The notes under the pieces: model-generated | Database searches by the model: none | Told to the model about the DNA's origin: nothing | Seen by the model: only the letters and a program-made list of their open reading frames with translations | Shown here: positions 1-12,002 of the stretch, one piece after another | How positions within the stretch are numbered: position 1 is the stretch's first letter | Layout of the letters: every line of letters starts with the position of its first letter | Made by a program: the position numbers and the translations under genes | Assembly: GCA_034620365.1 (NCBI GenBank) | Contig: JAQGEQ010000048.1 | Span: forward strand, 1,612,001-1,676,000 | Length of the DNA stretch: 64,000 bases | Direction of reading: 5' to 3' | DNA from: Pegea sp. RAD2-039 | Taxonomy: Eukaryota; Chordata; Thaliacea; Salpida; Salpidae

Positions 1-421
1 TGGTTCTAATGGTATTTGAGCAATTTGAAATATCAAACTTGAAGAAAAGTATCAAAAACAAACAGTGCAAGTTTTCGAGAAGATTGAAATTAATCTGCAG
101 CAAGAAGTTGATATTTATTTACAGAAAACTAAACTATATTAAACTAAAGTGATTCAAATGGCAAATTAAATGCAACAGTCTGAAAGAGTTTTTAAGAAAA
201 GAAAAGTTCAGATGCCGATTTAAGAGATCACTAAATATATGATAATAAACAGTAGTGGTGATTAAAAACAATTAAAAGTTCAGTAGTAGTAATAACATCA
301 GTGGTAGTTTTAAAATATAAATAGTTGTATGAATGCTATCTTTTAACTTCATACATATGAAATTTCAATTATTCGTTTTTTTTAGTTAATTGATGAAAGT
401 AAAAATAGCTGTAGACCTTAC

Positions 422-2825
422 AAATCCCCGCCCGTGGCATTTAGTACAATCTCTACCACTACAGAAAGTGCATCTTGTTGTCCGGCTTCCACTACAGAGA
501 CTGCAAACACGAGTTCCATTTCCACAACACCAAGTACATCTCTGAACAAACAATTATTTAATATTTTAGAGCTTGTTAATAAAGGTGAACGGTAGCCTAT
601 TAATGATTTCCAAAATTATTTGCTGTATATAAAAACTTCAAACTACTAGAAAATAGTTATCTACAAGCAAAGTACTTATCTAACCTTTACTACTGCAGTA
701 TGCGGAACCTCCATTAAACAAGTCTCATTGATAAAATGTTGTTGTGGATTATAAGCCAAATCCCAGGGTCTAGGAGGTGCCCCATTATTTGGTCCATCCA
801 CAAAACCACCTTTATCACAAAAAATAGAAGTCAAGTAAATAAAAAAAATATGTTATTTATAAATCGTTTGCTTGATAAATATATTTTATTAATTAATGAC
901 CTCTATAAGGTTGCTTTGACCATCTAGTAGTTCGAGTTTCAACAAAAGTGTCCAAAGTATACTAAAATAGAAGATTTAAAAATTCAAATATGAAAAGATA
1001 GATGAATTTTTGATCAGCTAGTTTGTTCTTATCTGATGCTAAGCAGAAATTCTGGTATAAGCCATCTGCATTAGATTTGCTGATTAAAACTCATCAAGAA
1101 GTCTACGGCAAATAATTGAAAAAATATATATATCTTCATTAGAAAACTGTTTTTCAAAAGATTGCATTCAAACTTCAATAAACAGAAATTAAATAATAAT
1201 TAATTAATGATTATATAATAGCAGATCACACTTTCTGTTAAAGCTAGAAGCTTATTTCAAAAATTTCAACCATATCTAATATGTTTTAAAATAATAACAT
1301 GTAGAAGATGTTTTGAGATGCAAATAGATTACATAACTCATACAAAAGCTTAAATAAAAACAGATAAACAACTAGCAACAAATATTTTTCAAAACTGTTT
1401 TACAAACATGTAGAGCTGATGAAGAACTGATCTTTTTCAGAGACATTTTTACAACAGGATCTTTACCATAGCAGCAATGCTCTGATACATACTGTTGAAG
1501 AGCTGCTCTAGCTTCATCTTCTGATAAAACGCTTTACAAAAGAGACATCTTATAAGTCTATTCAATAACTGTGTACATTATAATTAGCATTTAATACAAT
1601 TAAAGAAAACAAATTCTAAATAATGAATATTATAGTTTTATAACAAGTTGATTAAGCAAAAAAGTTGAAACTAACTCTATTATAAACTAAACAGTTATCA
1701 AATAACATTTATTTCAGAGAAATATAGTCTAAAATATCAGATTAAAACAATCAGGTAAAATATACTATAAATGTAGCTTACATAAATTTTACAAATTTAA
1801 AGTTCTAAGTACCAATAGCAAACCTACCATTGATTATTTTGATCTTTATAAGCCGATGATGGCATTTCAAAATCATTATATTGAGGTGGGGGGTCAGAAA
1901 AACCTAATAACAAAAAACACTGTTTGAAATTAAAGCATTGTTTTAAGTACAGATAGAAGCACCTTCAGTGTTGGAATTAATATTTTCATAACCAGCTATT
2001 ACAATGTCCATTGTAGGAGCTGATGGTTTTGCATCATCAGTTTTATCATGAGCTACATCAGCTGAAGATAAATTAGAAAATCAGGTTTAATAAGCTCAGT
2101 TTTATAAGCAAGTTGATTTAAATATATAATTATTAGCAAAAAACTAAACTACCAAATGAGTTACAACCTGTAGCTGGTGGTCCATATCCACTTGTGGGCC
2201 CTGTAGCTGGTGGTCCATATCCACTTGTCGGGCCAGTAGCTGGTGGTCCATATCCACTTGTGGGCCCTGTAGCTGGTGGTCCATATCCACTTGTTGGTCC
2301 AGTAACTGGTGGTCCATAACCACTTGTTGGTCCAGTAACTGGTGGTCCATATCCATTTGTCGGGCCAGTAGCTGGTGGTCCATATCCACTTGTTTGTCCA
2401 GTAACTGGTGGTCCATATCCATTTGTCGGGCCAGTAGCTGGTGGTCCATATCCACTTGTTTGTCCAGTAACTGGTTGTCCATATCCACCTGGTGGGCCAG
2501 TAACTGGTGGTCCATATCCACTTGTTGGTCCAGTAGCTGGTGGTCCATATCCACTTGTGGGTCCAGTAGCTGGTGGTCCATATCCACTTGTTGGTCCAGT
2601 AGCTGGTGGTCCATATCCATTTGTCGGGCCGGTAGCTGGTGGTCCATATCCACTTGTCGGGCCAGTAGCTGGTGGTCCATATCCACCTGGTGGACCAGTA
2701 ACTGGTTGACCATATCCACTTGTGGGCCCAGTAACTGGTTGACCATATCCACCAGTAGCTTGTAATTCATTACTTCTAAATGGAGCTTGCTGAGCACCAG
2801 AAGTTGGTATATTTGATGAGTTCAT
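422..2825 (-). CDS. SSUH2-like protein, DnaJ-type cysteine-rich domain, partial at left edge
   Basis: Seven coding exons with agreeing phases: 2825-2153, 2061-1963, 1903-1828, 1531-1408, 961-901, 809-685 and 541-422, giving 426 codons before the gene leaves the window at a donor after 422. Residues 1-24 are a short leader and 25-220 an 11-residue repeat array (separate entry). From exon 4 the protein follows the SSUH2 (C3orf32) family: an EARAAL...CCYGKD segment, then LDTFVE.R...W...PY, a [13 protein letters not shown] block and a cysteine-rich stretch of CxxCxG motifs ([28 protein letters not shown]) resembling the DnaJ zinc-binding region. The biochemical role of the family is poorly known; a chaperone-like role is only inferred from the Cys motifs. 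The first CxxCxGxG unit of the human protein has no counterpart in the exons I found. The C-terminal part lies beyond position 1; 1-421 looks like intron. Confidence 0.8.
2166..2753 (-). repeat. 33-bp coding minisatellite, about 17.8 units
   Basis: Seventeen complete 11-codon units plus one partial unit lie in the first exon of the SSUH2-like gene. The consensus unit is [11 protein letters not shown]. Variation is limited to S/G/N at position 1, P/Q at position 5, A/V at position 7, P/Q at position 10 and T/P at position 11. The unit length is a multiple of three, so other frames on both strands also stay open; those are shadows. The product is a disordered Gly/Pro/Tyr-rich tail like the low-complexity N-termini of some annexins. 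Confidence 0.95.
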
Positions 2826-3332
2826 TATGAAACTTCAGTAACTTAACACTAAAGAAATTAGCATAGTTAAATCTAAACTAATTAGAAAATAATTTTTAAT
2901 GATAGATTTTAATATAAGAAATTAAATAAAATTAGTAAATACTTTGCAAGCAAATATTTAATATCAACCATCTAGTAAAACAAACTCAAGTATAACAAAT
3001 CTAGTTTTTTTTTATTAATTTAGATTGATTATATTTACAAATTCACTAAAAAACTTTATAATGTAAGATGAAGACTAGTTGCAATGGTGCTTAATACAGA
3101 TTGATTGTCAAATATTCAAACCACTTAACTAGCTCGTTCAAAACTTCAACCTTTTTTGTAAACAGTTTGAGTGAAGAGAAAAAAGTTAGTGTTGAATCTG
3201 ATCCAAGTATAAAAATTGTTGTATTAATTTGTAAAGACTATTTATTTCATTGAAATGGTAAAAACTTTAGTTACACAGTGAGCAAATGCTAATATTTATT
3301 TATAAATAAAAGATTTGCAGCGCCAAAAATAA

Positions 3333-3653
3333 TTAAGCTATGATATCTTTGAGAACAAAAACGTTTTTGACTTTCACAGTTGAAAAATTTGTAGGTTCTT
3401 TAAGAGGATTAATTATCTTATTACAGTTTTGAACATGCTGATACTCTTCGGTAACTGAACAAAAGTCAAACTTTAAATGAAATTTGTAATCGTTCATTTG
3501 TTTATTAATTTTACATACAAACTTATACTGCCTTTTTAAAATATTGCGTAAGATTTTATTATTGTAAATGATGCTAAAATCTACTGTACATCTTTCTGGT
3601 TTTAAAAGCATTGTTTTATTTTTTCTTTCGGGGTTATTGTTTGCATTGAAAAA
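3333..3653 (-). CDS. hypothetical ORF or exon, unassigned
   Basis: A 107-codon open frame ends with a stop at 3333. Its first internal Met is at 3611. A plausible acceptor ends at 3654, and a donor of GTAAGT type lies upstream at 3748-3743 in the same phase, so this could be the terminal exon of a small gene. The peptide is basic with four scattered Cys and no family that I recognise. No credible ATG-initiated first exon is visible, because a retrotransposon fragment lies directly upstream. Chance openness in AT-rich sequence is a real alternative. Confidence 0.2.
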   Translation of the reverse strand, partial: FFNANNNPERKNKTMLLKPERCTVDFSIIYNNKILRNILKRQYKFVCKINKQMNDYKFHLKFDFCSVTEEYQHVQNCNKIINPLKEPTNFSTVKVKNVFVLKDIIA

Positions 3654-3862
3654 CTTGTCAAGAAAAAAGATATGCCGGTAGACTTAACAATTAAAATAAT
3701 AATAAAACAAACTTTAGGCTTAATGTTTAAAGCCTTTAAAAAACTTACTAATAATATGATAAGGGTCTGTTTCGGCCGAGAACGGTCATGTGAAGATGTG
3801 CTATCAGTAATTACATTAAAAAAAAAGAAGCAAAACACAGTGAAGTAAAATGGAAAAAGCCT

Positions 3863-4039
3863 TTAGAGTTTCTTTTTCTTTCTTCTCTCATTCAGTTGTT
3901 TGGGAAGCAGTGAGCAGCGTTCGGAGTAATCCGCTGCGATATTTTCCCAGTTGCTAGAGTCGATGTTAAGTAATTTCATATCGCACTTGCAGATATCTTT
4001 GAAACGTAGACAGCGACGGCCGATAAAAAACGAACTACC
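3863..4039 (-). mobile_element. non-LTR retrotransposon fragment, C-terminal end of the endonuclease/RT polyprotein
   Basis: Minus-strand translation gives an uninterrupted stretch starting IGRRCLRFKDICK and continuing CDMK..NID..NWE..A.D...RC, ending in a Lys/Arg run and a TAA at 3865-3863. This R.LRFKD.CK.D.K....D...WE pattern is typical of the region behind the reverse transcriptase in many animal non-LTR elements. The fragment is GC-richer than its flanks and 5'-truncated near 4040. Confidence 0.7.
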
Positions 4040-4477
4040 TTAAAAAAAACCTTTATTCAAAAAGTCTATAGCAATGTTAATGAAAGTATGCTTCAATGAA
4101 AAGCTTGCTGCACTTAATCAATTATGAAAGTATGCAGCAAAAAATTCTAACTTAATTATCCTATTTTTGATCCAAGTAATTTTGAATTAGGTTGACAAAT
4201 GCCTTCTGCTGACTTATTATATGGAAAGCTTTTTATTGTATTGATGACTATTTTATTTTGCATTCATAAGTTTTATTTCATTTATTTATTCGTTTCAACT
4301 ACCTTAAAAATAAGAGATATAATCTAGAGGTATAGCTTGCTGAAAAGGGTTCGTAGAAAAAAAAGCTTGAAGGAATAATCAAGATAAAACTAATAAGATT
4401 TTATAGGCTTTTATGTTTAGAGTATCAATCCATCGTATCGGTGTTCTATAAAATAGCTATCTATCTATTAATGAATA

Positions 4478-4600
4478 TGCTATTATTTATTACAATAAAT
4501 GCGAAGGATAGGTAAAAATATAAGAGGTTGGAAATAAAAAAATGTAACAAACGACAGTTCAGTAGTCCCCATCCAATATAACAGTGAGTATTAACCCAGA
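4478..4600 (-). mobile_element. diverged CR1-like 3' end
   Basis: TTATTACAATAAATGCGAAGG and the downstream words 'tcagtagt', 'atataacagtga' align with the better preserved copy at 11562-11720. It is heavily decayed and non-coding. Orientation is inferred from that copy. Confidence 0.45.
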
Positions 4601-5221
4601 ATGTTAAATAAATAAAAAGGTTACAAGTTGCTGTCTAGTTAATGCTTTTAACGATTTTTAATAATTCAGAAGAAGATTAGTGATGCGACTGTAAATTATT
4701 TTTCAACTTTCAATTATAAACTTTTTTTCAAATATTCAATAGTTTTACTAACATCCTCAAATTCCTTCACTTGTAAACAGAAAATTTAAAAGTAAATAAA
4801 TTCATGAGTTTATTTTAGCTTGCTTTAAGGTGTAGTGATAAAATGAGTTTTTTAAGTAAAAGTATCAGTGCTTACATCAAATTGATGAACTTTAGATTAA
4901 AACAAACGTTAAAAAAGTGAATAAGAAACTGAACTGTCAATCAGGTGAAGAAACAAAATAATTCAGTTTTTTATATTTATTCGAATGAAGCTTCTCACCA
5001 AATATATAATACATAAATTGCAAGAGAATAAATTTAACAAACGTAACTTAATCTTTATAAAACTTTTAGAAAACTAATTACAATTTAAACATTTTCAGTA
5101 ACAAATTGTAGAGAATTAGAACAACCGTTATAAAGTTGTAAATTATTCAAAAATACATTTGATAAAAACCCAAATACGAATCGAACAACTACTACACAAG
5201 CTACAACAAAATACTTTTCTC

Positions 5222-7875
5222 TTAATTTGAAGAAAGGACCTTGTCAAGAAAAACTTTCACATCCAGCATTTCCTGCGCACCAAACAAAGTTGTTTTTAGC
5301 TGATTGATTTATAAAAACTCTGAATTCACCTCTGTAGAGCTGCTGTGTTCCATTCCAGGATAAGTTTTGATACTAGCATTTACGCCAGCTGATTTTAGTA
5401 GGTTACTAGTCATCTGTCCATATTTAAATTTGACCATACCATCGGCTAAACCATGAAATTGCTGAATTTCACATGCCTGCTTAGTTAATGAATGTCCTTC
5501 TAGTTTCTACAAAAAAAAATTATCAAAATTATTTTTACAAATTGAATAAATGAACAGACATCTTTGAATAGATTATGTAATGGTAACCACGTGCTCAGAC
5601 CAAGAACTCCACCAAGTTGTTCTTCATGGGTTAGCGCAGTGTAAAGAGCTGTAGCACCTCCCTGTAAAAATTACTTCAAATTTCAACTTTTCGATCCTCG
5701 TAGAGTTTGAATAGATTTGCTAAAATATTGGGTGAAACTACATTAAATGAAATTAGATTTTGAGCTTTGTAATTTTGATCTGTCAGTAATTTAAGTACAA
5801 ACTTGAGAAAATCCACCAATGATGATCTTGTTGCTGGGCAAGTTGAACTTTTGCATTTGCTTCTTAATACAAGCTCGTGCTAAAAAGTAACAAATTTTAT
5901 CATTTAAAATCAAGCAGAAAGTTTAGAAAATGTTGGAACCGTTTTCAGCAGACTTCTGAATTCCAACTTTATCTTCGGGTCCAGTAAAGTCTAATGCTTT
6001 GATATCAAACCTAGATTAGAGTTTCAATTAAATTTCACTACTTCTGTTGTTATTGGTTTATGTATCTAGTTGCTTTAAGAATTAAGATTTATTAAATGAA
6101 TTGAAAAAGTAAAATGACAAAACAAAAGACTGACTATTAAAATTTAGTTGAGCAAAAATAGAAACATCTATTAACAAAGAATTTTGATTTAAAACGGTTA
6201 TATAGGAGGTTACCAAATATGCTAAAAGTGTTCCATGTTAATTTAAAGCAATATTAAGCCTGAAGTTGAAATTCAGATAAAAACTGTAATAAATTGCAAA
6301 GTAAGGCTTAAGTAATATCAGAATGGTTCTAATGGATTTTTCTTCGTCATTATCTCAAGATGTAATTGTAAATTAATTAGTTTCCACAAACATACTAGTT
6401 TCACTTTTAACATAACATTTTAGCGGATAGTTATTGGAAATTTACATCAGCAAAGTATTGAAAACTTCTTGCCAAAATTTATGAGTAAAAACTTTAAAAA
6501 GCACCAACAAAATTTACTTTTTCAAGTGTATAATTAGTATAGATAATCGTGAGATAAAAATGAAGGTATAAGTGGTTAAATAGCTACAAATAACATCGAT
6601 AAAAAACAGAATTCTATAAAGACCAATCATAAAAAGAACTAAATTTAAATATCAAAGAAGTTGATTTAAAGAAAATTAAATAAAAACTGGGTAAGGATAC
6701 ACACCCAAACTAGAAGATAATGAAATTTTGCTTTCAGATCAGTCTTATTTTTAAACTGCACAGATGTAAAGCAGATCAATACAAATTAAAGAAGCTACTT
6801 ATAATATATTCTAACGTTGGTAAAGTCGAAACAGCATGGAATTGATGGTTGGAACGTTACCAAAGTTGAACACTTAAAACCAAAAAACAACTGTCATAAA
6901 ATCAATTAAATCTTCAAAACCTTTGTAAAATAAACTAACTTAATTTGTTTTTATTAATCAAAAGCAATTCAAAATAACCTTGGATAAGTAAATAAATAAA
7001 CAAAAATTCATTTATCTTCATAAGAGCGTAATTCAAATATATTTCTACTCATACTAAATAATTCAAAATATTTACTTGTTGAAAAATGTTTGTTTTTATT
7101 TTAATCAAGTTTTTTTTAAACAGTAGATTTCACCATTAGTGAAAATATCTAACCTACTGATGAAAATTAATAAATCATTCTTATAAAGAAGATTTTCAAC
7201 CTTGAATGTTTTAATAGCTTTTGATCTCATAAATATAAAATTTTTGGAAAAAATTTCAGGTCCTATAAATTTTTAATATTAGTTTTATCTTCTAATTTAA
7301 ACAAGCTTTACATTCATTATTTATAAGCTTTGAAAATTCTCACCATGCAGGCATAACCATTCCAAAATTTAAAGTCACAGGAATTCCAGGCCTATGAAAT
7401 AATTGATAACAAAATTAACAGCATCCATACTTTAATTTAAGCAAATTATTTTTACATCTTTTAAATCATCATCTAGCAAATTATTTTGTGACTCAATCAG
7501 AAAAAAATGACTAACAATTTGACTCACGCATTAGGAAAAACATAATGAATGTCAGGATGCTTTATTTCAGAAAAAGCTTCTTTCCAACCAGCACTAAGAA
7601 AAACAATTCTCATACAGAAGATTATTTTATAAGAAATATTTACCCATTGTCTCCAAGACCATGTAAGAAAATGACCTGAAAATAAAATTTAATTAAATTT
7701 CATCAACAATAAAAAGTAAGTTGTAATAAACAAGAGTTTAAAAAAACTTTTTTTGGTGAGAGGAACTTATTTAAGCATAAATCTATTTATATTCCATGAT
7801 TTAAAATTATTTTCAAAAATAACTTGCCACTAATTTTGGATTGTTAGAAGACTTGATAATAAAAGAATCTTCCAT
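5222..7875 (-). CDS. LYPLA: acyl-protein thioesterase (lysophospholipase-like serine hydrolase)
   Basis: Nine exons: 7875-7828, 7675-7644, 7593-7528, 7391-7344, 6010-5940, 5879-5803, 5661-5560, 5506-5330 and 5272-5222. All phases agree and the product is 223 residues, close to the usual 225-230. It is an alpha/beta hydrolase of the LYPLA1/2 family, which cleaves palmitoyl thioesters from cytosolic faces of proteins and also lysophospholipids. Hallmarks in order: the oxyanion-side HGLGDNG, PAWFDI, the nucleophile elbow GFSQGG with its Ser, the Asp in FHGLADGMV, and the catalytic His in GMEHSS. The conserved tail EMLDVK.F..KVL is present. No signal peptide is seen, consistent with a cytosolic enzyme. 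The first intron is best read as GC-AG (GCAAGT after GTG), which keeps phase 0; a GT donor six bases away would remove one codon. It is a LYPLA1/2 co-orthologue; which one cannot be told. Confidence 0.92.
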
Positions 7876-8532
7876 TCTTGTAAATTGTTGAAAAAAATTG
7901 CAGGAAGATGGTGGTTGAAATGCACTATATACAAACGTTTATATTTATTCATAAATTAGAACATGTACAAATAAAACACTCAAGATTATTCATATAAAAA
8001 TAAATACCTCAACAACTTATTTTTGGCATTAGTTTTTTGACAGAATTTTAGTCCAGAAACAAAAGCATTCATAATATAATATAAATAATTTACTAGAAGT
8101 TTTCAAAAATCAAAATATCATATACAGAATACAACTGAAATAAAGTGCAGAAGCATAATTTAATTATTTTTTCTTCAAATTACCTTGTTTGAATAAGAAG
8201 TCCAAAACAAAGCAATATATGAAACAATGATTTGATGGTTAAGTATATATTGCCAAATTAAACTGTATCACTGAAATATATAATGATATTTCTTTAAGAT
8301 GTAGTGATTAATAAAAATTAAAAATATATTTTGGTTTTAAAATATTGTAACAACTTAAATTATCTTGATTTATAAATATTTTAAAGCATAGTTTAATGTA
8401 ACTTTCATATTTTCAATATTCATCAAAACTAATTTTCCTAACTAATAGCTTTCAATAATGAATGAAGTTTAAAGTATTTCAGAAACCGGAAACATGTAAT
8501 TTAAGATATGCAAATAAAAACAATAATACAAA

Positions 8533-9393
8533 TCAAACAAATTTATAATATCTTTTAAACCAGATAATAAATGTCCAAATTGCTAAAGCATACCAAGTTA
8601 CCATATAGGAAAAATGTTCATCTCTTAGTTCTACTCTAGTTTGTCCACCAACAGGTCCTCCAATAATAGTAGATTCTATAGTAGCATCTAAAAGTATAGC
8701 ATCACAACCAACAAAGCTAGCCATTTCATCAATATCTTTATAGTACCAACTATTAGCTAAAGGATTATTCTTTAAAGCCATAAAAGGCTTGTTTTCACTT
8801 TTTCTTAAAATACCAACTTGTGAAACTACATCTTCAACTTGACCTTTTACTCTATCACAAGCATTTTTCTGACTTTTTTCCACATATCCACGATTTATAA
8901 GAACTGTTAAATCTCTATCTTTAAGCTTAAAAGGAGTAATTACATGATATCCAACAGATTTATTTTTTGTAGATAAAAGACCAGATGATTCATAAGCCTT
9001 TGAGTTTGTAGAACTAGCTTCAACTAAACTCCGAGGGCCAACAAATATTTCTTTAGAATGATCATAAGTTCCTTCAAGCAAAAAGGTTCTAAACTCCAAA
9101 TCATTTAGTTCAGATAAATTTTCTGGTAAAGGAATCGGAGATTTACATGTTTTAGTCTTTAAATTTCTAATTAAATCTCCTTTCCATTGTTTACGCTGAT
9201 ACTGCCAAGTTCCAAGAGCAACACCTAGACAAGGTGCAAGAAAGGAAAACCACTTACCAAAAACTTCTCCATTACTATAATTTTTTTTTGCTGGCCTTAT
9301 TGCCATCAAATATGAAGAAGTTTTGATTGTACATACAGAAAATAATTTTGAATTATAAATATTAAATACTGATTTACCTTTATTTACAATCAT
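8533..9393 (-). CDS. SURF1: SURF1, cytochrome c oxidase assembly factor
   Basis: A single-exon 286-residue protein, close to the usual length of about 300. SURF1 is an inner mitochondrial membrane protein needed for early assembly of cytochrome c oxidase (heme a delivery to COX1). The first 38 residues are basic and free of acidic residues, as in a mitochondrial presequence. A first membrane segment near residues 46-62 ends in the hallmark GTWQYQRKQWK. The middle holds DHSKEIFVGPR, GYHVITPF and INRGYV. The end holds GGPVGGQTRVELR-EH followed by a second membrane segment ending WFKRYY. The start is the first Met after a good acceptor (polypyrimidine plus AG at 9397-9396), which suggests a 5' UTR intron; a second Met at residue 30 would spoil the presequence. 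Absence of coding introns contrasts with its neighbours. Confidence 0.95.
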   Translation of the reverse strand: MIVNKGKSVFNIYNSKLFSVCTIKTSSYLMAIRPAKKNYSNGEVFGKWFSFLAPCLGVALGTWQYQRKQWKGDLIRNLKTKTCKSPIPLPENLSELNDLEFRTFLLEGTYDHSKEIFVGPRSLVEASSTNSKAYESSGLLSTKNKSVGYHVITPFKLKDRDLTVLINRGYVEKSQKNACDRVKGQVEDVVSQVGILRKSENKPFMALKNNPLANSWYYKDIDEMASFVGCDAILLDATIESTIIGGPVGGQTRVELRDEHFSYMVTWYALAIWTFIIWFKRYYKFV

Positions 9394-11550
9394 ACTTCTA
9401 AAAGAAGCTATTTATTATAAACACACTAAAAACACCTATGAATAACAAGTTTAAGTCTAAAACAATAAAATACATAATTGACACTTAGAAGTAGAATAAA
9501 TACTATATTTAATATATAATATAAAATTCATAAAACTCCAATAAAATAAAAGATGAAGTCAAATTTGAAAACCTATAAAAAGACTATACAAGTATACAGA
9601 TTTAGATATTTTAATAACTATACAGTACCAATATAAAAAGAAACTAACTTATTTCACATTTAGCCACAATAAATAGCAAATCTGTTTACTTCTTTATATT
9701 ATTATCAATATTTTTTTAATTTTTAACTGACAAAATTTCTACTAGAGTAAAGTTTTAACGCATATATACTTGTAACTTTGAAAACATCAAGCTACTACAA
9801 TAGAGAAAATATATGATAATACAGTAAAATTATTTAGGACAAAAAGTCTAAATTGGTCTTTTTGTTAAAGGCCTAAATACTTTTAAAAAAACAAGCAAAA
9901 AAAAACGATTGTAACTTAACTGATACAAACGTGAAGACTAACAACTAAAAAACTAAAATAAATTAAAAACATAAGGCGTAAACATAAGATTTTTAACTTA
10001 GAGTAAAATTTTGCTTACTACGTTAGTCACACATAAGCTAGACGGTAACATTACTGTACTCAAAATAATCTTCTTAACTAGTCAATTTATAGAGCAATGA
10101 AAAAATTATTATTACATACCAGGGACGCTGATTTCAATATCGCGTAAAGTACAAGGTAAATGCTCAAGTCATTCGATTCAGTACCTTGACCTGTTATCCT
10201 TCACGAGTAACAATATCATGTCAAAGAAACTTTGTCTTATAGACAAATATATTTGTTGTTAAATTTTACTTTTTTATTTTGTTTTGATTGCAACATTCTA
10301 GTTGGTTCGTATATTTGATATATTGTCTTTTTACGGTCTGTGGTATATTTAAATTGTGTGACAGTAAAATAATCTGCCGCTTACCTAAATGAGTCATCCC
10401 CTACTACTCTATATATCTAGTTCATTCTGTGACAGATTTGTACGTAACTTGTACCATTATGACTTATCGTTGTTGCAAGTCGTCTTTAAAAAATTGAGAA
10501 AGGCTATATATAAAAAGTTATCATCATTACACGGTCCAACTATTTACTAAAAGAATTGGATGAATGCTATTTTATTGTACTTTGCACGTATAGGATCGAA
10601 TTCGATCTCATCGCTGAAAGTATGTCATACTGCGCTATACAACTCAACCCACTAAGCGTGTATTTTCCTCGGTTGTGTGTTAATTGTGATACTGGATTAT
10701 ACTTCGTATCTTTTTGTTCGAAATATCTATAATTTAATTAATACTAGAAATATCTTGAGGAAAATGTTTCAGATATAAGTTTAAAGGTTTCATTTGAAAA
10801 ATTTAAGCAGTTTTTACAACTTAGGTATAACCGGTGAAAGTAATATTGATTAACTGTATTTATGTTTGGAATTTCGAGTAAACTTTCAGATATCAACCTT
10901 AAAGTTATATTTTACTTGTCGGAATCTTTTAAATATAAATAAGTTTAAAGCCTTAGATGTAAAAAATAAAAACGAGTTATTAAACAACTAATTAATCTTT
11001 TTTATTTTTACATTAGAATTTTTTAAGGAAAGTAGATATGTTTGTAAGTTAAATTAAATTTGCTGCAAAAAATGTCTTCAATAGATGTATTATTTAGTGA
11101 CTACAGCATATAGATAGTCTTAACGAATTGATCCAAAGTTTCTTTAAGAGTTTTCACTGCAATAAATTTATTTAAATAATAATCTTTCTCTGAAAGAAAT
11201 AAAGATTAAAATAAATGCTGCAATACAAGTTTTGAAATTTAAAACTATTTTTAATTTTACACGTGAGTAACTTCATCTATTTCCTAAATTTTTTTGTAAA
11301 ATCATGTTTTTCAAATTTTTTATTTTTTTGGTCAACTTTTCACCTCTAGTCTTCCAATTTTTATTCAAATATTGTAATATTGTTAATTTCGAAATGTAAA
11401 AAACAACTGTTAACAAAGTCCATTTAAAATTTTTATGGTTTATCAAAAACTAGAATTGACAAATTTGTTTTGTTGATTTATAAAGTTACGTTAGCTATAG
11501 TTTATTTAAAAGTTTTTTTTCTCTCAGTAATATTTCTACTATTATGATTC
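9394..11550. other. intergenic, AT-rich
   Basis: Apart from the possible SURF1 leader exon there is no supported gene. A somewhat GC-richer patch at 10300-10700 holds a second donor-like site on the minus strand (GTAAGC near 10395) and a degenerate tRNA-like stretch around 10590-10650. It may be promoter sequence. Confidence 0.5.
10125..10250 (-). other. possible 5' UTR exon of SURF1
   Basis: The minus strand shows a consensus-like donor, CCTG followed by GTATGTAA near 10122. It would pair with the acceptor at 9397-9396 just before the SURF1 start. The sequence behind it is clearly less AT-rich than its surroundings and has only short out-of-frame ATG ORFs. It is a suggestion from splice signals only. 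Confidence 0.25.
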
Positions 11551-11561
11551 TTAATTTATTT

Positions 11562-12002
11562 ATTCATTACAATAAACGCCAAGGAGGGTGCCTGAAGAGA
11601 GCACCTCTCGCTAACACACATTCTCACAAATAACATCTATTAAGTTAGAAATGTAGACAGCAAGAGATGTAATACATGGCATTTCAGTAGTTCTCAAAGC
11701 ATATAACAGTGAACAATTGCATAGAATTATAGTAATATTAAAAAAAGGAAAAAATCACAGTTTAGAAATGACAATGTTGGCAATATTATAACGGTTTAAC
11801 TTCTGCTTGAACAACACGAGTGATTCTGACATGACAATGTCTGATGGGAGCTGGTTCCAAGTACTAATTGTGCGGAATGAGAAAAAATTTTCTCTGATTA
11901 ACGTACCAGGTGATATTTGCTTATTAAGATGTAATTTGCGTCGTCTGAGTTGATATAACTTGAGGGAAGGACTAATGGAAAAGAAAGCATTGACTTTAAG
12001 GT
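11562..12002 (-). mobile_element. CR1-like non-LTR retrotransposon, 5'-truncated, RT C-terminus plus 3' UTR
   Basis: Minus-strand translation from about 12000 to the stop at 11757-11755 reads FFSISPSLKLYQLRRRK, then R.NFFSFRT.STWNQLPSDIV and ..FKQKLNRY. This is the standard C-terminal end of CR1/Jockey-type reverse transcriptases (R...F...W..LP..IV.....FK..L). It is followed by an untranslated tail with the word GTGCTCTCTTCAGGCACCC and a terminal (T)GAATAAA-type repeat. The frame is open over 80 codons, so the copy is not very old. Confidence 0.85.

Noticed and set aside
2133..2797. Long open frames on both strands over the 33-bp repeat
   Set aside because: They exist only because the repeat unit is a multiple of three. 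Only the GYGPPATG frame continues by splicing into a recognisable SSUH2 domain.
10590..10650. tRNA gene on the minus strand
   Set aside because: A-box-like and B-box-like words are present, but the arms do not fold into a convincing cloverleaf. At best it is a worn pseudogene.
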